Assembly: GCF_003201865.1 (NCBI RefSeq)
Contig: NZ_QJJJ01000002.1
Span: 248,001-312,000, forward strand
Direction of reading: 5' to 3'
DNA length: 64,000 nt
Source of the DNA: Methylobacterium sp. B4
GTDB taxonomy: Bacteria > Pseudomonadota > Alphaproteobacteria > Rhizobiales > Beijerinckiaceae
The translations under genes and the position numbers were made by a program. Shown piece by piece: positions 56,642-64,000 of the stretch (position 1 is its first letter; the number at the start of each line of letters is the position of its first letter). The notes under the pieces were generated by a model. It was not told the origin of the DNA and did not search any database. It saw nothing but the letters and a program-made list of their open reading frames with translations.

Positions 56642-58114
56642 TCAGTACTGGACCGTCGCGCGCAGGCCCAGCACGCCGGCATTGCGCACGCGGCGGCCCT
56701 GCGGGTCGCGCGGATTGGCGATCCCGCCGCCCGGGTGCAGGATCAGCTGCACGTCCGGCTGAACGGTGAAGCCCGGCACCACCACCGCCTGATAGGTCGC
56801 CTCGATCACCGTTTCCGCCCGCCGCCGCGGCATCGGCATGCCGGTATAGGCGATGGTGTCGGTATCGGCCCGGCGCGCGTCGTCGGAGAGGCGGGCATGG
56901 GCGAGGCTGATCCCGACCGTGTCGTCGTCGCGGCCCTCGAACAGGCCCTTATAGGCGAGGCCCGTGTCGAGATAGGCGGAGACGAGGCTGGAGCGGGTCG
57001 GCGACCACGCCGCCCGCAGGAAGAAGCCGAGGCCCTCGTCGTCCTTGCCGGATTCCCGGTAGAGCGTCTGGTCGTAGACCGCGTAGATCCCGGCATTGCC
57101 GCGCAAGCGTCGGCCGATGCCCGTCGAACTCGGGTCGGCCAGCGGCAGGCCGGTGTCGTCGATGCGCAGGGATTCGAAGCGGCCGAAATGCTGCCAGCCG
57201 CCCAGCGTGATGTCGCCGGGCAGCGCCTTCGCGCCCTCCTGCGTGTTGAAGGCGTAGGTCGCCTCGGCCACGACGAGGGCCGGGTCGCGCGTGCGGAAGT
57301 TGGTGCCGGTGCGGTTCGTACGCTGCGCCTCCGGATCCTCGCCCGGGCGGTTGGCGCCCGCCGGGTCGCCGTCGTAGAGGCCGACCTGGAGCGAGAAGCC
57401 GTTGCCCGGCACGTATTTGGCGCGGATTGCGGGAGAGGCGAGCGGATAGGCCGGGCCGCCGCTCGGCAGATCAAGCCCGGTGATCGCCGGCCAGCCGAAG
57501 GTCGCGTTCACGAACAGGGTCGCGGTCTGGCTGACGAAGAACTCGGTATCGGCCGCCTGCTGGCCGATCCTTAGCCCCAGCTTGCCGTCGAAGAGCTGCT
57601 GGTCGAGCCAGAGCACGTAGAGGCGCGAGGCGGGCAGAGCTTCGATCACGCTCGTGGCGAGCAGGTTGCCGACGTAGTAGCGCGACAGGCCGGTGCCGTG
57701 GATGAAGTAGGCGTTGGCGTGGACCGTCGCGCCGTCCCAGCCCGCGAGCCGTTGCAGATCGAGGTTGAGCCGCAGGTTCAGGCGGTCCTCGACGATCGCG
57801 CCCCGGCGGATGCCGCCGACGGCGTTGCCGAGCGTCTCGGCGATATAGGTCAGGCTGTACTCGATGCCCTGCGCCTTCAGCACGGGCCTCAGTCCGAACG
57901 GGTCGCCGAGGGGCCCGAGCGAAGGTTCGATCGAGCGCACGTAGCCGCCCGAGGCCTGGCTCGTCGATTCCGGCTGGGACACCGAGATCCGCGGATCGCC
58001 GCCCGCGCCCTCGAACACCGGCCGCCCGGTCGGCTCGGCGCCGGCCGGCGCGGGGCCGAGGAGCATCAGGGCGAGCGTGCCGGGCAGGACGCCTGGGACG
58101 GTGCGACGGGACAA
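56642..58114 (-). CDS. OprB family carbohydrate-selective porin
   Basis: This 490-residue outer-membrane protein has a signal-like N-terminus (RRTVPGVLPGTLALMLLGPAPAGA). The OprB pattern follows: GIEYSLTYIAETLGNAVGGI, LDQQLFDGKLGLRIGQQAAD, FVNATFGWPAITGLDLPSGG, KYVPGNGFSLQVGLYDGDP, and VIEATYQAVVVPGFTVQPD then QLILHPGGGI. It ends ...RATVQY, a terminal aromatic typical of beta-barrels. OprB porins pass sugars. The start at a TTG (58114) is uncertain; the frame is open to another TTG at 58171, which would add 19 residues before the signal. It is 30 bases after the YeeE gene on the same strand. Confidence 0.85.
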   Translation of the reverse strand: MSRRTVPGVLPGTLALMLLGPAPAGAEPTGRPVFEGAGGDPRISVSQPESTSQASGGYVRSIEPSLGPLGDPFGLRPVLKAQGIEYSLTYIAETLGNAVGGIRRGAIVEDRLNLRLNLDLQRLAGWDGATVHANAYFIHGTGLSRYYVGNLLATSVIEALPASRLYVLWLDQQLFDGKLGLRIGQQAADTEFFVSQTATLFVNATFGWPAITGLDLPSGGPAYPLASPAIRAKYVPGNGFSLQVGLYDGDPAGANRPGEDPEAQRTNRTGTNFRTRDPALVVAEATYAFNTQEGAKALPGDITLGGWQHFGRFESLRIDDTGLPLADPSSTGIGRRLRGNAGIYAVYDQTLYRESGKDDEGLGFFLRAAWSPTRSSLVSAYLDTGLAYKGLFEGRDDDTVGISLAHARLSDDARRADTDTIAYTGMPMPRRRAETVIEATYQAVVVPGFTVQPDVQLILHPGGGIANPRDPQGRRVRNAGVLGLRATVQY

Positions 58115-58201
58115 GGAGGATTTTTCCGTAGGGCCAAGCCTGTTCGACCGGAGATTACGGTGTCCGCGCAAGCTCGGCCAGAGCCTCGAAACCCTCCTGC
58201 A

Positions 58202-59434
58202 CTACCCCAGAACGCCCGCCCTGCGCCCGGCCCACAGCGTCCCGGCCGCCCCGGCGAACATCGCGAGGCCGAACACCCAACCCGAGACGGCGCCGGCCAT
58301 GATGCCGGAGAGCAGGGTGCCGACGCTGCAGCCGAGCCCCGTCATCGCGCCCCAGCCGAGCAGCACGCCGCCGGCGAGGCCGCGCACGACCTGCCCGCGC
58401 GTCGGCAGGGCGGGACGGAACTGGCCGGCGAGAAGCGCGGCGGCCAGCGCCGCCAGCACGAGGCCGCCGATGAAGAGGCCGTTGGGCGTGAGGATCGCGT
58501 CGCGCAGGGCGGTGGCGCAGCCGCGGAAGGTATCGAGTCCCTCCAGCCGATCCGGCAGCAGGCCGAGCGCGCCCGCCGCCTGCCGGGAACGGCCGCCGAT
58601 CTCCGCGGTCACGCCGAGCGGTCCGACCCGCAGATAGGCCAGCGTCCCCAGCGCCCCGACCGCCAGCCCCCCGAGCCAGACCGGCCAGCGCGCCACGAAC
58701 ACGGCGTGGAGCGGATCGTGCGAGGCCCGCGGTTGCGGTGCCGGCAAGCGGCGCAGCAGCGGCCAGGCCAGGGCGGCGAGGAGCGCCAGCGAGAGCGCGA
58801 GGCTCAGCCCGTAGCCGAGGTGGCGCGGCAGCCAGAGCACGGGGGCCTCGGAGACGCTGGCGAGGTAGAGCGGGTTCCAGCTCAGGAAACCGAGGACGAA
58901 GCCGAGCCCGGTGCCGAGAAGCGCGAAGGGCGCCGTCGGCGAGCCCTCGCCGAGGCGGTAGAGATGGGCGCTGATGCAGGAGCCCGAGACCGCCATGCCG
59001 GCGCCGAAGGCGAGGCCGGCCAGGATCAGAACCGGTCCGACCGGTCCGATATGCGCGTCCGGCGGCAGGCGCGTGCCGGACGGGTCCGGCATCCAGGCGC
59101 CGAGCACCACGGCGTAGCCCGCGACGCCTGCGGCGAGCGCCGCCAGGATGCCGAGCATCCCTCGCGGGTCGCCCCCGATCAGGAATTCCCGCCACTGGCA
59201 GTAGAAGCAGAACCGGCTGCGCTGGAGCACGAAGCCGAACAGCGCCCCGAACACGAGCGACAGGGCGAGCCGCGCCCCGCCGGGCTCGCCCGAGAGGCGC
59301 CAGACCGCCGCGGCGAGCCCGGCGGCGATCAGGCCGGACAGCGCTGCCCTGACGGGAAGAGCGCGCCCGGCTCCGGGCGCGCTCACGCTTCGCGGCGGGA
59401 GAGGCAGCACCTCTCCCGGATGGCTCCCGGTCAC
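58202..59434 (-). CDS. YeeE/YedE family sulfur (thiosulfate-type) transporter
   Basis: A 410-residue polytopic membrane protein with about nine helices. The YeeE/YedE repeats and conserved cysteines are visible: LQRSRFCFYCQWREFLIGGD, GLAFGAGMAVSGSCISAHLYRLGEG, FRGCATALRDAILTPNGLF and AMTGLGCSVGTLLSGIMAG. E. coli TsuA of this family takes up thiosulfate. The GTG start at 59434 overlaps the rhodanese stop as GTGA. A later GTG at 59386 is possible. Coupling to a periplasmic rhodanese supports a role in thiosulfate or sulfane-sulfur uptake; substrate is inference. Confidence 0.87.
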   Translation of the reverse strand: MTGSHPGEVLPLPPRSVSAPGAGRALPVRAALSGLIAAGLAAAVWRLSGEPGGARLALSLVFGALFGFVLQRSRFCFYCQWREFLIGGDPRGMLGILAALAAGVAGYAVVLGAWMPDPSGTRLPPDAHIGPVGPVLILAGLAFGAGMAVSGSCISAHLYRLGEGSPTAPFALLGTGLGFVLGFLSWNPLYLASVSEAPVLWLPRHLGYGLSLALSLALLAALAWPLLRRLPAPQPRASHDPLHAVFVARWPVWLGGLAVGALGTLAYLRVGPLGVTAEIGGRSRQAAGALGLLPDRLEGLDTFRGCATALRDAILTPNGLFIGGLVLAALAAALLAGQFRPALPTRGQVVRGLAGGVLLGWGAMTGLGCSVGTLLSGIMAGAVSGWVFGLAMFAGAAGTLWAGRRAGVLG

Positions 59435-60411
59435 TTGCCGCCCCAGACGGTGCCGGCGAGGTTGACCACCGGCACGCCCACCGCGTTGCCGTACTCGGTC
59501 CAGGAGCCGTCGTAGTTGCGCGCGTCGTAGCCGAGGATGCGGCTCAGCACGAACCAGGAATGGCTGGAGCGCTCGCCGATGCGGCAGGAGGTGATGATCG
59601 GCTTCGAGCCGTCGATCCCGGCCGCCGCGTAGAGGGCCTTCAGCTCCTCCTTCGACTTGAGGGTGCCGTCCGGATTCACCGCCTTGGCCCAAGGGATGTT
59701 GACCGAGCCGGGGATGTGGCCGGCGCGGATCGCGAGTTCCTGAATGCCGGCCGGGGCGATGACCTTACCGCTGAACTCGTCGGGGGAGCGGATGTCGAGG
59801 ATCTGCTCGTCGCGCTCCTTCTTGGCCACCGCCAGCACGTCCGCGAAGCGGGCGCGCAGCTTCGGCGAGGGCGCCTGTGCCGTGAAGCTCGACGGCGCGA
59901 CCTCGGCGGTCCGGGTGTCGAGGGGACGCTTCTCGGCCTCCCACTTCTTGCGGCCACCGTCGAGCAGCTTGACGTTGTCGACGAGACCGTACTGGGCGAG
60001 CACCCAGGCGCCCCAGGCGGCGAACCAGTTGTTGTTGTCGCCGTAGAGCACCACGGTGGTGTCCCGGTCGAGGCCGAGGCGGCGGGCGAGTGCGGTGAAC
60101 TTCTCCGGTCCGGCGATGTCGCGGCTCACGGTCTCGACGAGATCGGTGTGCCACGCGACGTTCTGGGCGCCCGGGATGTGGCCGCGCTCGAACACGCCCG
60201 GCTCGACGCTGACCTCGACGATCCGGAGGTTCTTGGCATCGAGGTTCTTCTCCAGCCACTCGGTCGAGACGAGGGGGCTCTCCTGCGTCGCGCCCGGCTT
60301 GGTCGCGCCGTCCTTGAGCTGCTTGGAGGCCGGGTCCGGCGCGGCGGACAGCCCCGTCGGTGCGAGGAGGCCCGCGGCGATGGCGAGCAGGAGGGCGGAT
60401 TTGCGCAGCAC
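59431..60411 (-). CDS. Periplasmic thiosulfate/3-mercaptopyruvate sulfurtransferase (rhodanese)
   Basis: This 326-residue exported protein has a Sec signal (RKSALLLAIAAGLLAPTGLSA) and two rhodanese domains. The N-terminal domain is inactive (RIVEVSVEPGVFERGHIPGA, TTVVLYGDNNNWFAAWGAW). The C-terminal domain carries the active-site loop SCRIGERSSHSWFVLSRIL with Cys276. The QILDIRSPDEFSGKV segment is the CH2-type strand. It moves a sulfane sulfur between thiosulfate or mercaptopyruvate and an acceptor in the periplasm. Translational coupling to the YeeE transporter suggests joint handling of sulfur. Confidence 0.91.
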   Translation of the reverse strand: MLRKSALLLAIAAGLLAPTGLSAAPDPASKQLKDGATKPGATQESPLVSTEWLEKNLDAKNLRIVEVSVEPGVFERGHIPGAQNVAWHTDLVETVSRDIAGPEKFTALARRLGLDRDTTVVLYGDNNNWFAAWGAWVLAQYGLVDNVKLLDGGRKKWEAEKRPLDTRTAEVAPSSFTAQAPSPKLRARFADVLAVAKKERDEQILDIRSPDEFSGKVIAPAGIQELAIRAGHIPGSVNIPWAKAVNPDGTLKSKEELKALYAAAGIDGSKPIITSCRIGERSSHSWFVLSRILGYDARNYDGSWTEYGNAVGVPVVNLAGTVWGGK

Positions 60412-60875
60412 GGGACAGGCTCCGGATTGGCGGCCGAGGTCGTCCGGAGCCGCGAAAGCTCCGGGGAGACGTATTCAGGAAGGTTGGGGCAGGTCCGCCG
60501 TCGCTTTCGCTCGCCGGAAATCAGTCCTGTTCGGGAGACTGTTCCGGATCGGCGCCGTCGAGGCCGGACCGCACCTCAATGTCGCCGTGCCGGACGCGCC
60601 GGGTCAACGGAATAATGATCCGTTTATTTCGTGCTGGCGGTGGGATCGCTCCCGCCACTGCCGCTCCAACATGAAGGATTATCTTGGGCTTTCGAACGTG
60701 TTGCTGCTTTCGAGCGAACTCGGCCGATGCACCTCTATGGTGCGGACCTGGCCCGGCATCGCGAGGCAGAGCCGAGGCAATCCAGGGCGTTGCCCGGCAC
60801 GGTCGCGCCGCCGGATCGCTCCGCTGACGCTCGCGATGACGAGAGCGAGGCGACGCGGATCGAACGAGAGCCGTG
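60412..60875. other. Gene-free stretch with a small dyad and a dispersed repeat
   Basis: 464 bases between the rhodanese start and the alpha/beta hydrolase stop. I see no credible gene. It contains AACGGA/TCCGTT arms (60606-60611 and 60619-60624) in a short A/T-rich patch about 200 bases upstream of the rhodanese, and the dispersed element at 60755-60842. Confidence 0.6.
60755..60842. repeat. Dispersed inverted-repeat element
   Basis: Starts ggcatcgcgaggcagagccg and caatccag; ends ccggatcgctccgctgacgc tcgcgatgacg. A diverged member of the family at 14206-14283. Confidence 0.6.
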
Positions 60876-61760
60876 TCAGTCCCCGATCCGCTCGAAGAAA
60901 TCCGCGATCATCTTCGCTGCGGCGTCCGGCTGCTCCCGGTGCGGAAAGTGTCCGGCACCCTCGAACGGGGCGAGGTCGAGATCGGAGAAGGTGTCGCCGA
61001 GGCGGTCGGTCCAGGCGTAGGGGAAGAGCGGGTCCCGCGTGCCCCAGCGGATGCCCGTCGGCACCGCGATCGGCGGCAGGGCCGGCGCTTCGCCCCGCAG
61101 CATGGCGAGCCGGCTCTCCTGCTGGCTCAGGTACCAGTTGAAGCCGCCCTGCAGGTTTCCGGGTGCCAGGAAGTTGTCGGTGAAGGCCTCCAGCACGTCG
61201 TCGAAGGCGGCCGGGTTGCCGCCGGCCCAGTGGCGCAGGAAGTGTCCGATATAGGCGCGGCAGCTCGCACGGCTGGCGCCGACCACGTCCGCCGCGAAGG
61301 GCTTGAGGTGGAAGGACTGGTACCAGATCTCGGCCAGCATCTCCGGCCGGGCGAGCCGCGGGCCGATGCCGAGATAGGGGCAATCGAAGAAGAACAGGCC
61401 GGTGAGCCGATCCGGGGCCGAGCGCCCGAGCGCTTGGCCGACGGAGGCGCCAACATCGTGGCCGACGAGGCCCGCCCGCTCGATCCCGAGGGCGTTCAGA
61501 AGGCCCAGGATGTCGGCGGCGTGAACCTCGGGGCCGGCTTGGTCGGACGGGCCGGGATCGGGCTTCTCGCTGGCGCCGAAGCCGCGAAGGTCCGGTGCGA
61601 TCAGGCTGAAGCGGTCGGCGAGGCGGTGCATCACCGGCTCCCAGGTCAGCCAGAATTCCGGCCAGCCGTGCAGCAGCACCAGGGGCCGGCCGCTCCCGGC
61701 CTGGGCGAAGTGCAGCTGCACGCCGTTCGTGCTCACGCTCTCGTGCCGGATCTCCGCCAT
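60876..61760 (-). CDS. Alpha/beta hydrolase, Asp-nucleophile type (epoxide hydrolase/haloacetate dehalogenase-like)
   Basis: This 294-residue cytosolic hydrolase has the oxyanion segment LVLLHGWPEFWLTW and the nucleophile elbow GLVGHDVGASVGQALG. There the nucleophile is Asp, as in epoxide hydrolases and haloalkanoate dehalogenases. A cap domain follows, then the acid strand RWGTRDPLFPYA and the base GAGHFPHREQPD. The start chosen is the Met of MAEIRHESVS. Substrate is unknown. A fluoro- or haloacetate dehalogenase and a soluble epoxide hydrolase are equally plausible. It is divergent from the lipoprotein gene. Confidence 0.87.
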   Translation of the reverse strand: MAEIRHESVSTNGVQLHFAQAGSGRPLVLLHGWPEFWLTWEPVMHRLADRFSLIAPDLRGFGASEKPDPGPSDQAGPEVHAADILGLLNALGIERAGLVGHDVGASVGQALGRSAPDRLTGLFFFDCPYLGIGPRLARPEMLAEIWYQSFHLKPFAADVVGASRASCRAYIGHFLRHWAGGNPAAFDDVLEAFTDNFLAPGNLQGGFNWYLSQQESRLAMLRGEAPALPPIAVPTGIRWGTRDPLFPYAWTDRLGDTFSDLDLAPFEGAGHFPHREQPDAAAKMIADFFERIGD

Positions 61761-61954
61761 CGCCCTCGCCCCCGTCGCTGCGCCGCCGGGGCAACGCGGC
61801 GGCCCCGGTGGGCCGTTCCGGGGCGACGATGACGAGGTCGTGCGGAGCCGCCACCGCGAAACCACGGCGGCGACAAGTTCGGGCGCGCGGCTTGACCGGG
61901 CAAGCTCAGCTGTTTCAATGCGCCCGATCCTGCCGTTCGCGGGGGAAGGCGCGC

Positions 61955-62413
61955 ATGAGGCGGCAGATGGCGACGACAGTTCGGCGACTCGCGCTCCCGC
62001 TCGCGCTGGGCGCCGGCCTCTCCGTCTCGGGCTGCACCGGCTTCGGCTACATCTCCCAGACCTACGTCAGCCAAGTGCCGCAGGTCGTCACGATCGGCTG
62101 CAACGAGCCCTACGAGATCTACGACAACCGCCAGCGCCGCCGGGTTCTGGTGGTCTCGAACGCCCTGCGCGAGGTGACGGGCTGCGACGTCGGCAAGGTC
62201 GGCGCGGGACGCCCGCCCGCCGAGACCCGGGCCGCGCGCTTCCGCACGGCGGCGCGCACCTATCTCGACGAGACCGTGCGCGAGGATTGCAAGATCACCG
62301 GCGAGACCGTGTTCAGCGACCTGCAGACCGAGTTCGCCTATGCCTGCGACGCGCCGGTCGAGCCCCGCGGCACGCAGGTGCCGCGCCTGCCGGGACGACG
62401 CCTGCAGCGCTGA
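61955..62413 (+). CDS. Predicted lipoprotein of unknown function
   Basis: A 152-residue protein with a Sec II signal: RRLALPLALGAGLSVSGC, lipobox V-S-G-Cys27. The mature part reads ISQTYVSQVPQVVTIGCNEP and YEIYDNRQRRRVLVVSNALR, then a Cys pair spaced across GCDVGKV and EDCKITG, ending with a Pro/Arg-rich tail. I do not recognise a family. GGGGGAAGG precedes the ATG at 61955 at good spacing. Its TGA abuts the stop of the next, convergent gene (TGATCA). Confidence 0.78.
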   Translation: MRRQMATTVRRLALPLALGAGLSVSGCTGFGYISQTYVSQVPQVVTIGCNEPYEIYDNRQRRRVLVVSNALREVTGCDVGKVGAGRPPAETRAARFRTAARTYLDETVREDCKITGETVFSDLQTEFAYACDAPVEPRGTQVPRLPGRRLQR

Positions 62414-62647
62414 TCAAGGCTCCGGGGGACCCACGAAGGTCCGCTCCGTGGCGTCGCCCGCCGCGGCCAGCAGCGCCCGGGCGAAGGCGCGGGCCTCCCC
62501 CCGGTCGAGGCTGAGGATCGCGGTGACCGGGCGGCCGCCGAGATCGGGCAGGGCCAGTTCCAGGCGCACGCCCTCGCCCTCCGCCCGGGCGGACAGGCTC
62601 CAGTCCCGCTCGGCCCCCGATGCCCTGCCTGTGCCGGGCTCGCTCAT
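62414..62647 (-). CDS. Small hypothetical protein
   Basis: A 77-residue protein, RDWSLSARAEGEGVRLELAL then GGRPVTAILSLDRGEARAFA and LLAAAGDATERTFVGPPEP, looks like a small alpha/beta domain. No family is recognised and no signal or membrane segment is seen. The start is the Met of MSEPGTGRASG; the frame is open further upstream without support. Its stop is back-to-back with the lipoprotein stop. Moderate confidence that it is a gene. Confidence 0.55.
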   Translation of the reverse strand: MSEPGTGRASGAERDWSLSARAEGEGVRLELALPDLGGRPVTAILSLDRGEARAFARALLAAAGDATERTFVGPPEP

Positions 62648-62832
62648 CGCCTCGATCCTCGCTGGTCCCGTTCGCCCCTGACATGGACGGTTTTGCCGCC
62701 GCAGACCAGGGGCGCAGCCCGGACAGGACTGCGTGGACGGGCGATTGACGGGCGCGACCAGGGATGATGTCTGCGCGCCAGCCGCCCGCAGGGTGGAAAT
62801 CTCTTCCAACACAACGAACGGGGACGAGGAAC

Positions 62833-63372
62833 ATGTCCGAGATCTGGTTCCGCACCGGGGAGGCGACGGTGCTCGCCGCCGAGGGGCAATTCACCGACGC
62901 GATGCCGGAGGTGCTGATCGGCTCCACCCGCGGCCCCGTGGGCCACGCCTTCGCCGGCATGCTCGGCCAGGTGCAGGGCCATACCCGCATGTTCGTGGTG
63001 CGCGACCTCAACCAACTCGTGCGCCCGTCCACGATCATGACCACCAAGGTCACGATCCACACGGCCGAGTACGCCGAGCTGCTCGGCGGCGTGGTTCAGG
63101 CGGCCACCGGCGACGCGATCGTCGATTGCGTGATCGAGGGCATCCTGCCCAAGGACGGCCTCGACGAGCTCTGCATGATCATCACGATCTGGCTCGACGA
63201 GCGCTGCGGCAAGGACGAGAACCTCGACCGCAAGGATCTCTACCGCACCAACTACGAGGCGACGAAGCTCGCCATCGGCCGGGCGATGCGCGGCGAGCCG
63301 ACGATCGACGAGCTGATCGCCAACCGCAAGACGGTGAAGCACTACGCGCTCGAAGACATCATCGAGTACTGA
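62833..63372 (+). CDS. Formaldehyde-activating enzyme (Fae) family paralogue
   Basis: This 179-residue protein is of the Fae fold, which in methylotrophs condenses formaldehyde with tetrahydromethanopterin. Family segments are TGEATVLAAEGQFTDAMPEV then LIGSTRGPVGHAFAGML, IMTTKVTIHTAEYAELLGG and YRTNYEATKLAIGRAMRGEP. Where classical Fae has the AHIDLIIG segment with the presumed catalytic His, this protein has AMPEVLIG (Met24). A C-terminal extension reads KTVKHYALEDIIEY. It resembles the Fae2-type homologues of Methylobacterium, whose role is unsettled. GAGGAAC precedes the ATG. It is convergent with higA. Enzyme activity is doubtful. Confidence 0.88.
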   Translation: MSEIWFRTGEATVLAAEGQFTDAMPEVLIGSTRGPVGHAFAGMLGQVQGHTRMFVVRDLNQLVRPSTIMTTKVTIHTAEYAELLGGVVQAATGDAIVDCVIEGILPKDGLDELCMIITIWLDERCGKDENLDRKDLYRTNYEATKLAIGRAMRGEPTIDELIANRKTVKHYALEDIIEY

Positions 63373-63394
63373 TGATTTCGCGATGGGGCGCGGC

Positions 63395-63772
63395 TCAGGC
63401 CGCGTCCCGTTCGAGGCGGTAAGGCTTCGCCAGGGTCGCGATCGGCAGGCTCCACGCCTCTGCGATCTTCCGAATCTGCTCCAGATTGAGCGGACGCTTG
63501 CGATTGAGAATCTCGGAGGCGCGCGAGCGTGAGCCGAGAAGCTCGGCCAACTCGACCTGCGAGCGTCCCATCTCGCCGATGGCGAACTGGAGGATCTCGA
63601 CGGGATCGCTCTCCGGTACCGGATGATGCGCCCGCTCGTAGGCCTCCACGAGCGTGGCCAGCACGTCGAGCGTGTCGCCCTCGGGCGTCCCCGCCGGGGC
63701 GCCCCAAAGCCGGTCGATTTCCTGCAACGCCTGGGTCAGGTCGGCTTCCGTGCGGATCGGATGGATGTTCAT
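63395..63772 (-). CDS. higA: HigA-type antitoxin
   Basis: A 125-residue antitoxin with the HigA layout: a helical N-terminal part (TEADLTQALQEIDRLWGAP, DTLDVLATLVEAYERAHHPV), then an XRE helix-turn-helix at about residues 70-115 (GRSQVELAELLGSRSRASEI, LNRKRPLNLEQIRKIAEAW). It should bind and neutralise HigB and repress the operon. The start lies 9 bases after the higB stop, toxin first, as in higBA operons. Confidence 0.92.
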   Translation of the reverse strand: MNIHPIRTEADLTQALQEIDRLWGAPAGTPEGDTLDVLATLVEAYERAHHPVPESDPVEILQFAIGEMGRSQVELAELLGSRSRASEILNRKRPLNLEQIRKIAEAWSLPIATLAKPYRLERDAA

Positions 63773-63781
63773 GGCGGGCTC

Positions 63782-64000
63782 CTAGAACTGCGAGATCGTG
63801 CAAGCGTCCACGGCGTCGTGCTCCTCATGCGTGCCGAGGAATTTCACGAAGGCGATCTGCCGTTCGAAGTCGAGCGCGACGATCAGCCGGTGGCGACCAC
63901 CGCCGACCGGAAATCGCACGCGATCGGCGTTGAGCACCTTCGCTTTCGGGAAGGCGGCCTGCAGCTCCGACATCGAACCGAAGGACGCCTCCTTCACGAT
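63782..64000 (-). CDS. higB: HigB-type mRNA interferase toxin, partial (window edge)
   Basis: The frame runs off the right edge, so only the C-terminal 72 codons are visible. The HigB pattern is clear: SMSELQAAFPKAKVLNADRV, RFPVGGGRHRLIVALDFERQ and IAFVKFLGTHEEHDAVDACT. HigB cleaves mRNA on the ribosome until neutralised by HigA. The full protein is usually about 95-105 residues, so about 25-30 residues and the promoter lie outside. Confidence 0.88.
   Translation of the reverse strand: MVKEASFGSMSELQAAFPKAKVLNADRVRFPVGGGRHRLIVALDFERQIAFVKFLGTHEEHDAVDACTISQF

Overview
The window is a GC-rich, gene-dense stretch of an alphaproteobacterial chromosome, most likely Methylobacterium or Methylorubrum. 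The grounds are a Fae-family (formaldehyde-activating enzyme) paralogue, an F1-only ATP synthase operon atpHAGDC, CtrA-type and GANTC-type sequence signals, and the gene order hemE - origin-like gap - ppsR - maf - aroE - coaE - dnaQ, which marks chromosome origins in this class. I found no prophage, insertion sequence, CRISPR array, rRNA or tRNA gene. The content is mostly core metabolism with a few accessory inserts.

Layout. 0-6.4 kb: end of pyrF, a DUF1330 protein, a TetR regulator, an AI-2E-type exporter, moaE, a tandem gamma-carbonic-anhydrase-like protein and a Tat-exported beta-carbonic anhydrase, then a DsbA-like thioredoxin. 6.6-10.8 kb: a three-part LplT/PlsC/acyl-ACP-synthetase fusion for lysophospholipid repair, divergent from a TetR-type regulator with palindromes between them. 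10.9-14.2 kb: a HAD phosphatase and hisZ-hisG. 14.3-16.3 kb: lprI-like, hemJ and hemE on the minus strand. 16.3-17.04 kb: gene-free candidate oriC. 17.04-23.2 kb: the origin-proximal run ppsR, GT61 glycosyltransferase, maf, CDF metal exporter, aroE, coaE, a HicB remnant and dnaQ. 23.3-28.2 kb: an RHH protein with a PHB-depolymerase-type esterase, a NUDIX hydrolase, a phosphopantetheinyl transferase, a class C beta-lactamase-like protein and a GNAT. 28.2-32.8 kb: secA, a parvulin PPIase and a 67-residue membrane microprotein with its own terminator. 32.8-37.3 kb: ung, a nucleotidase-like metallophosphatase, a methyltransferase and hemH. 37.6-42.9 kb: atpHAGDC with a terminator. 42.9-46.2 kb: a minus-strand run of cca, DUF6111, CoA-pyrophosphatase, DUF1285 and a hotdog thioesterase. 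46.4-53.4 kb: a MoxR / DUF58 / DUF4159 / VWA-type membrane operon. 53.5-56.4 kb: a hybrid histidine kinase. 56.6-60.4 kb: an OprB porin, then a periplasmic rhodanese translationally coupled to a YeeE/YedE transporter. 60.9-64 kb: an alpha/beta hydrolase, a lipoprotein, a small orphan gene, the Fae paralogue and a HigBA toxin-antitoxin pair cut by the window edge.

The most interesting points are: (1) the candidate replication origin, with a perfect TTAA-N7-TTAA CtrA-type box and a dense GANTC cluster; (2) the tandem gamma-CA protein, in which the three zinc histidines appear split between the two halves; (3) a Fae paralogue lacking the presumed catalytic histidine; (4) a HicB antitoxin remnant in frame with dnaQ; (5) the MoxR/VWA operon of unknown function; and (6) the coupled rhodanese-sulfur transporter pair. 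All functional calls come from reading motifs and gene order. No database search was run.
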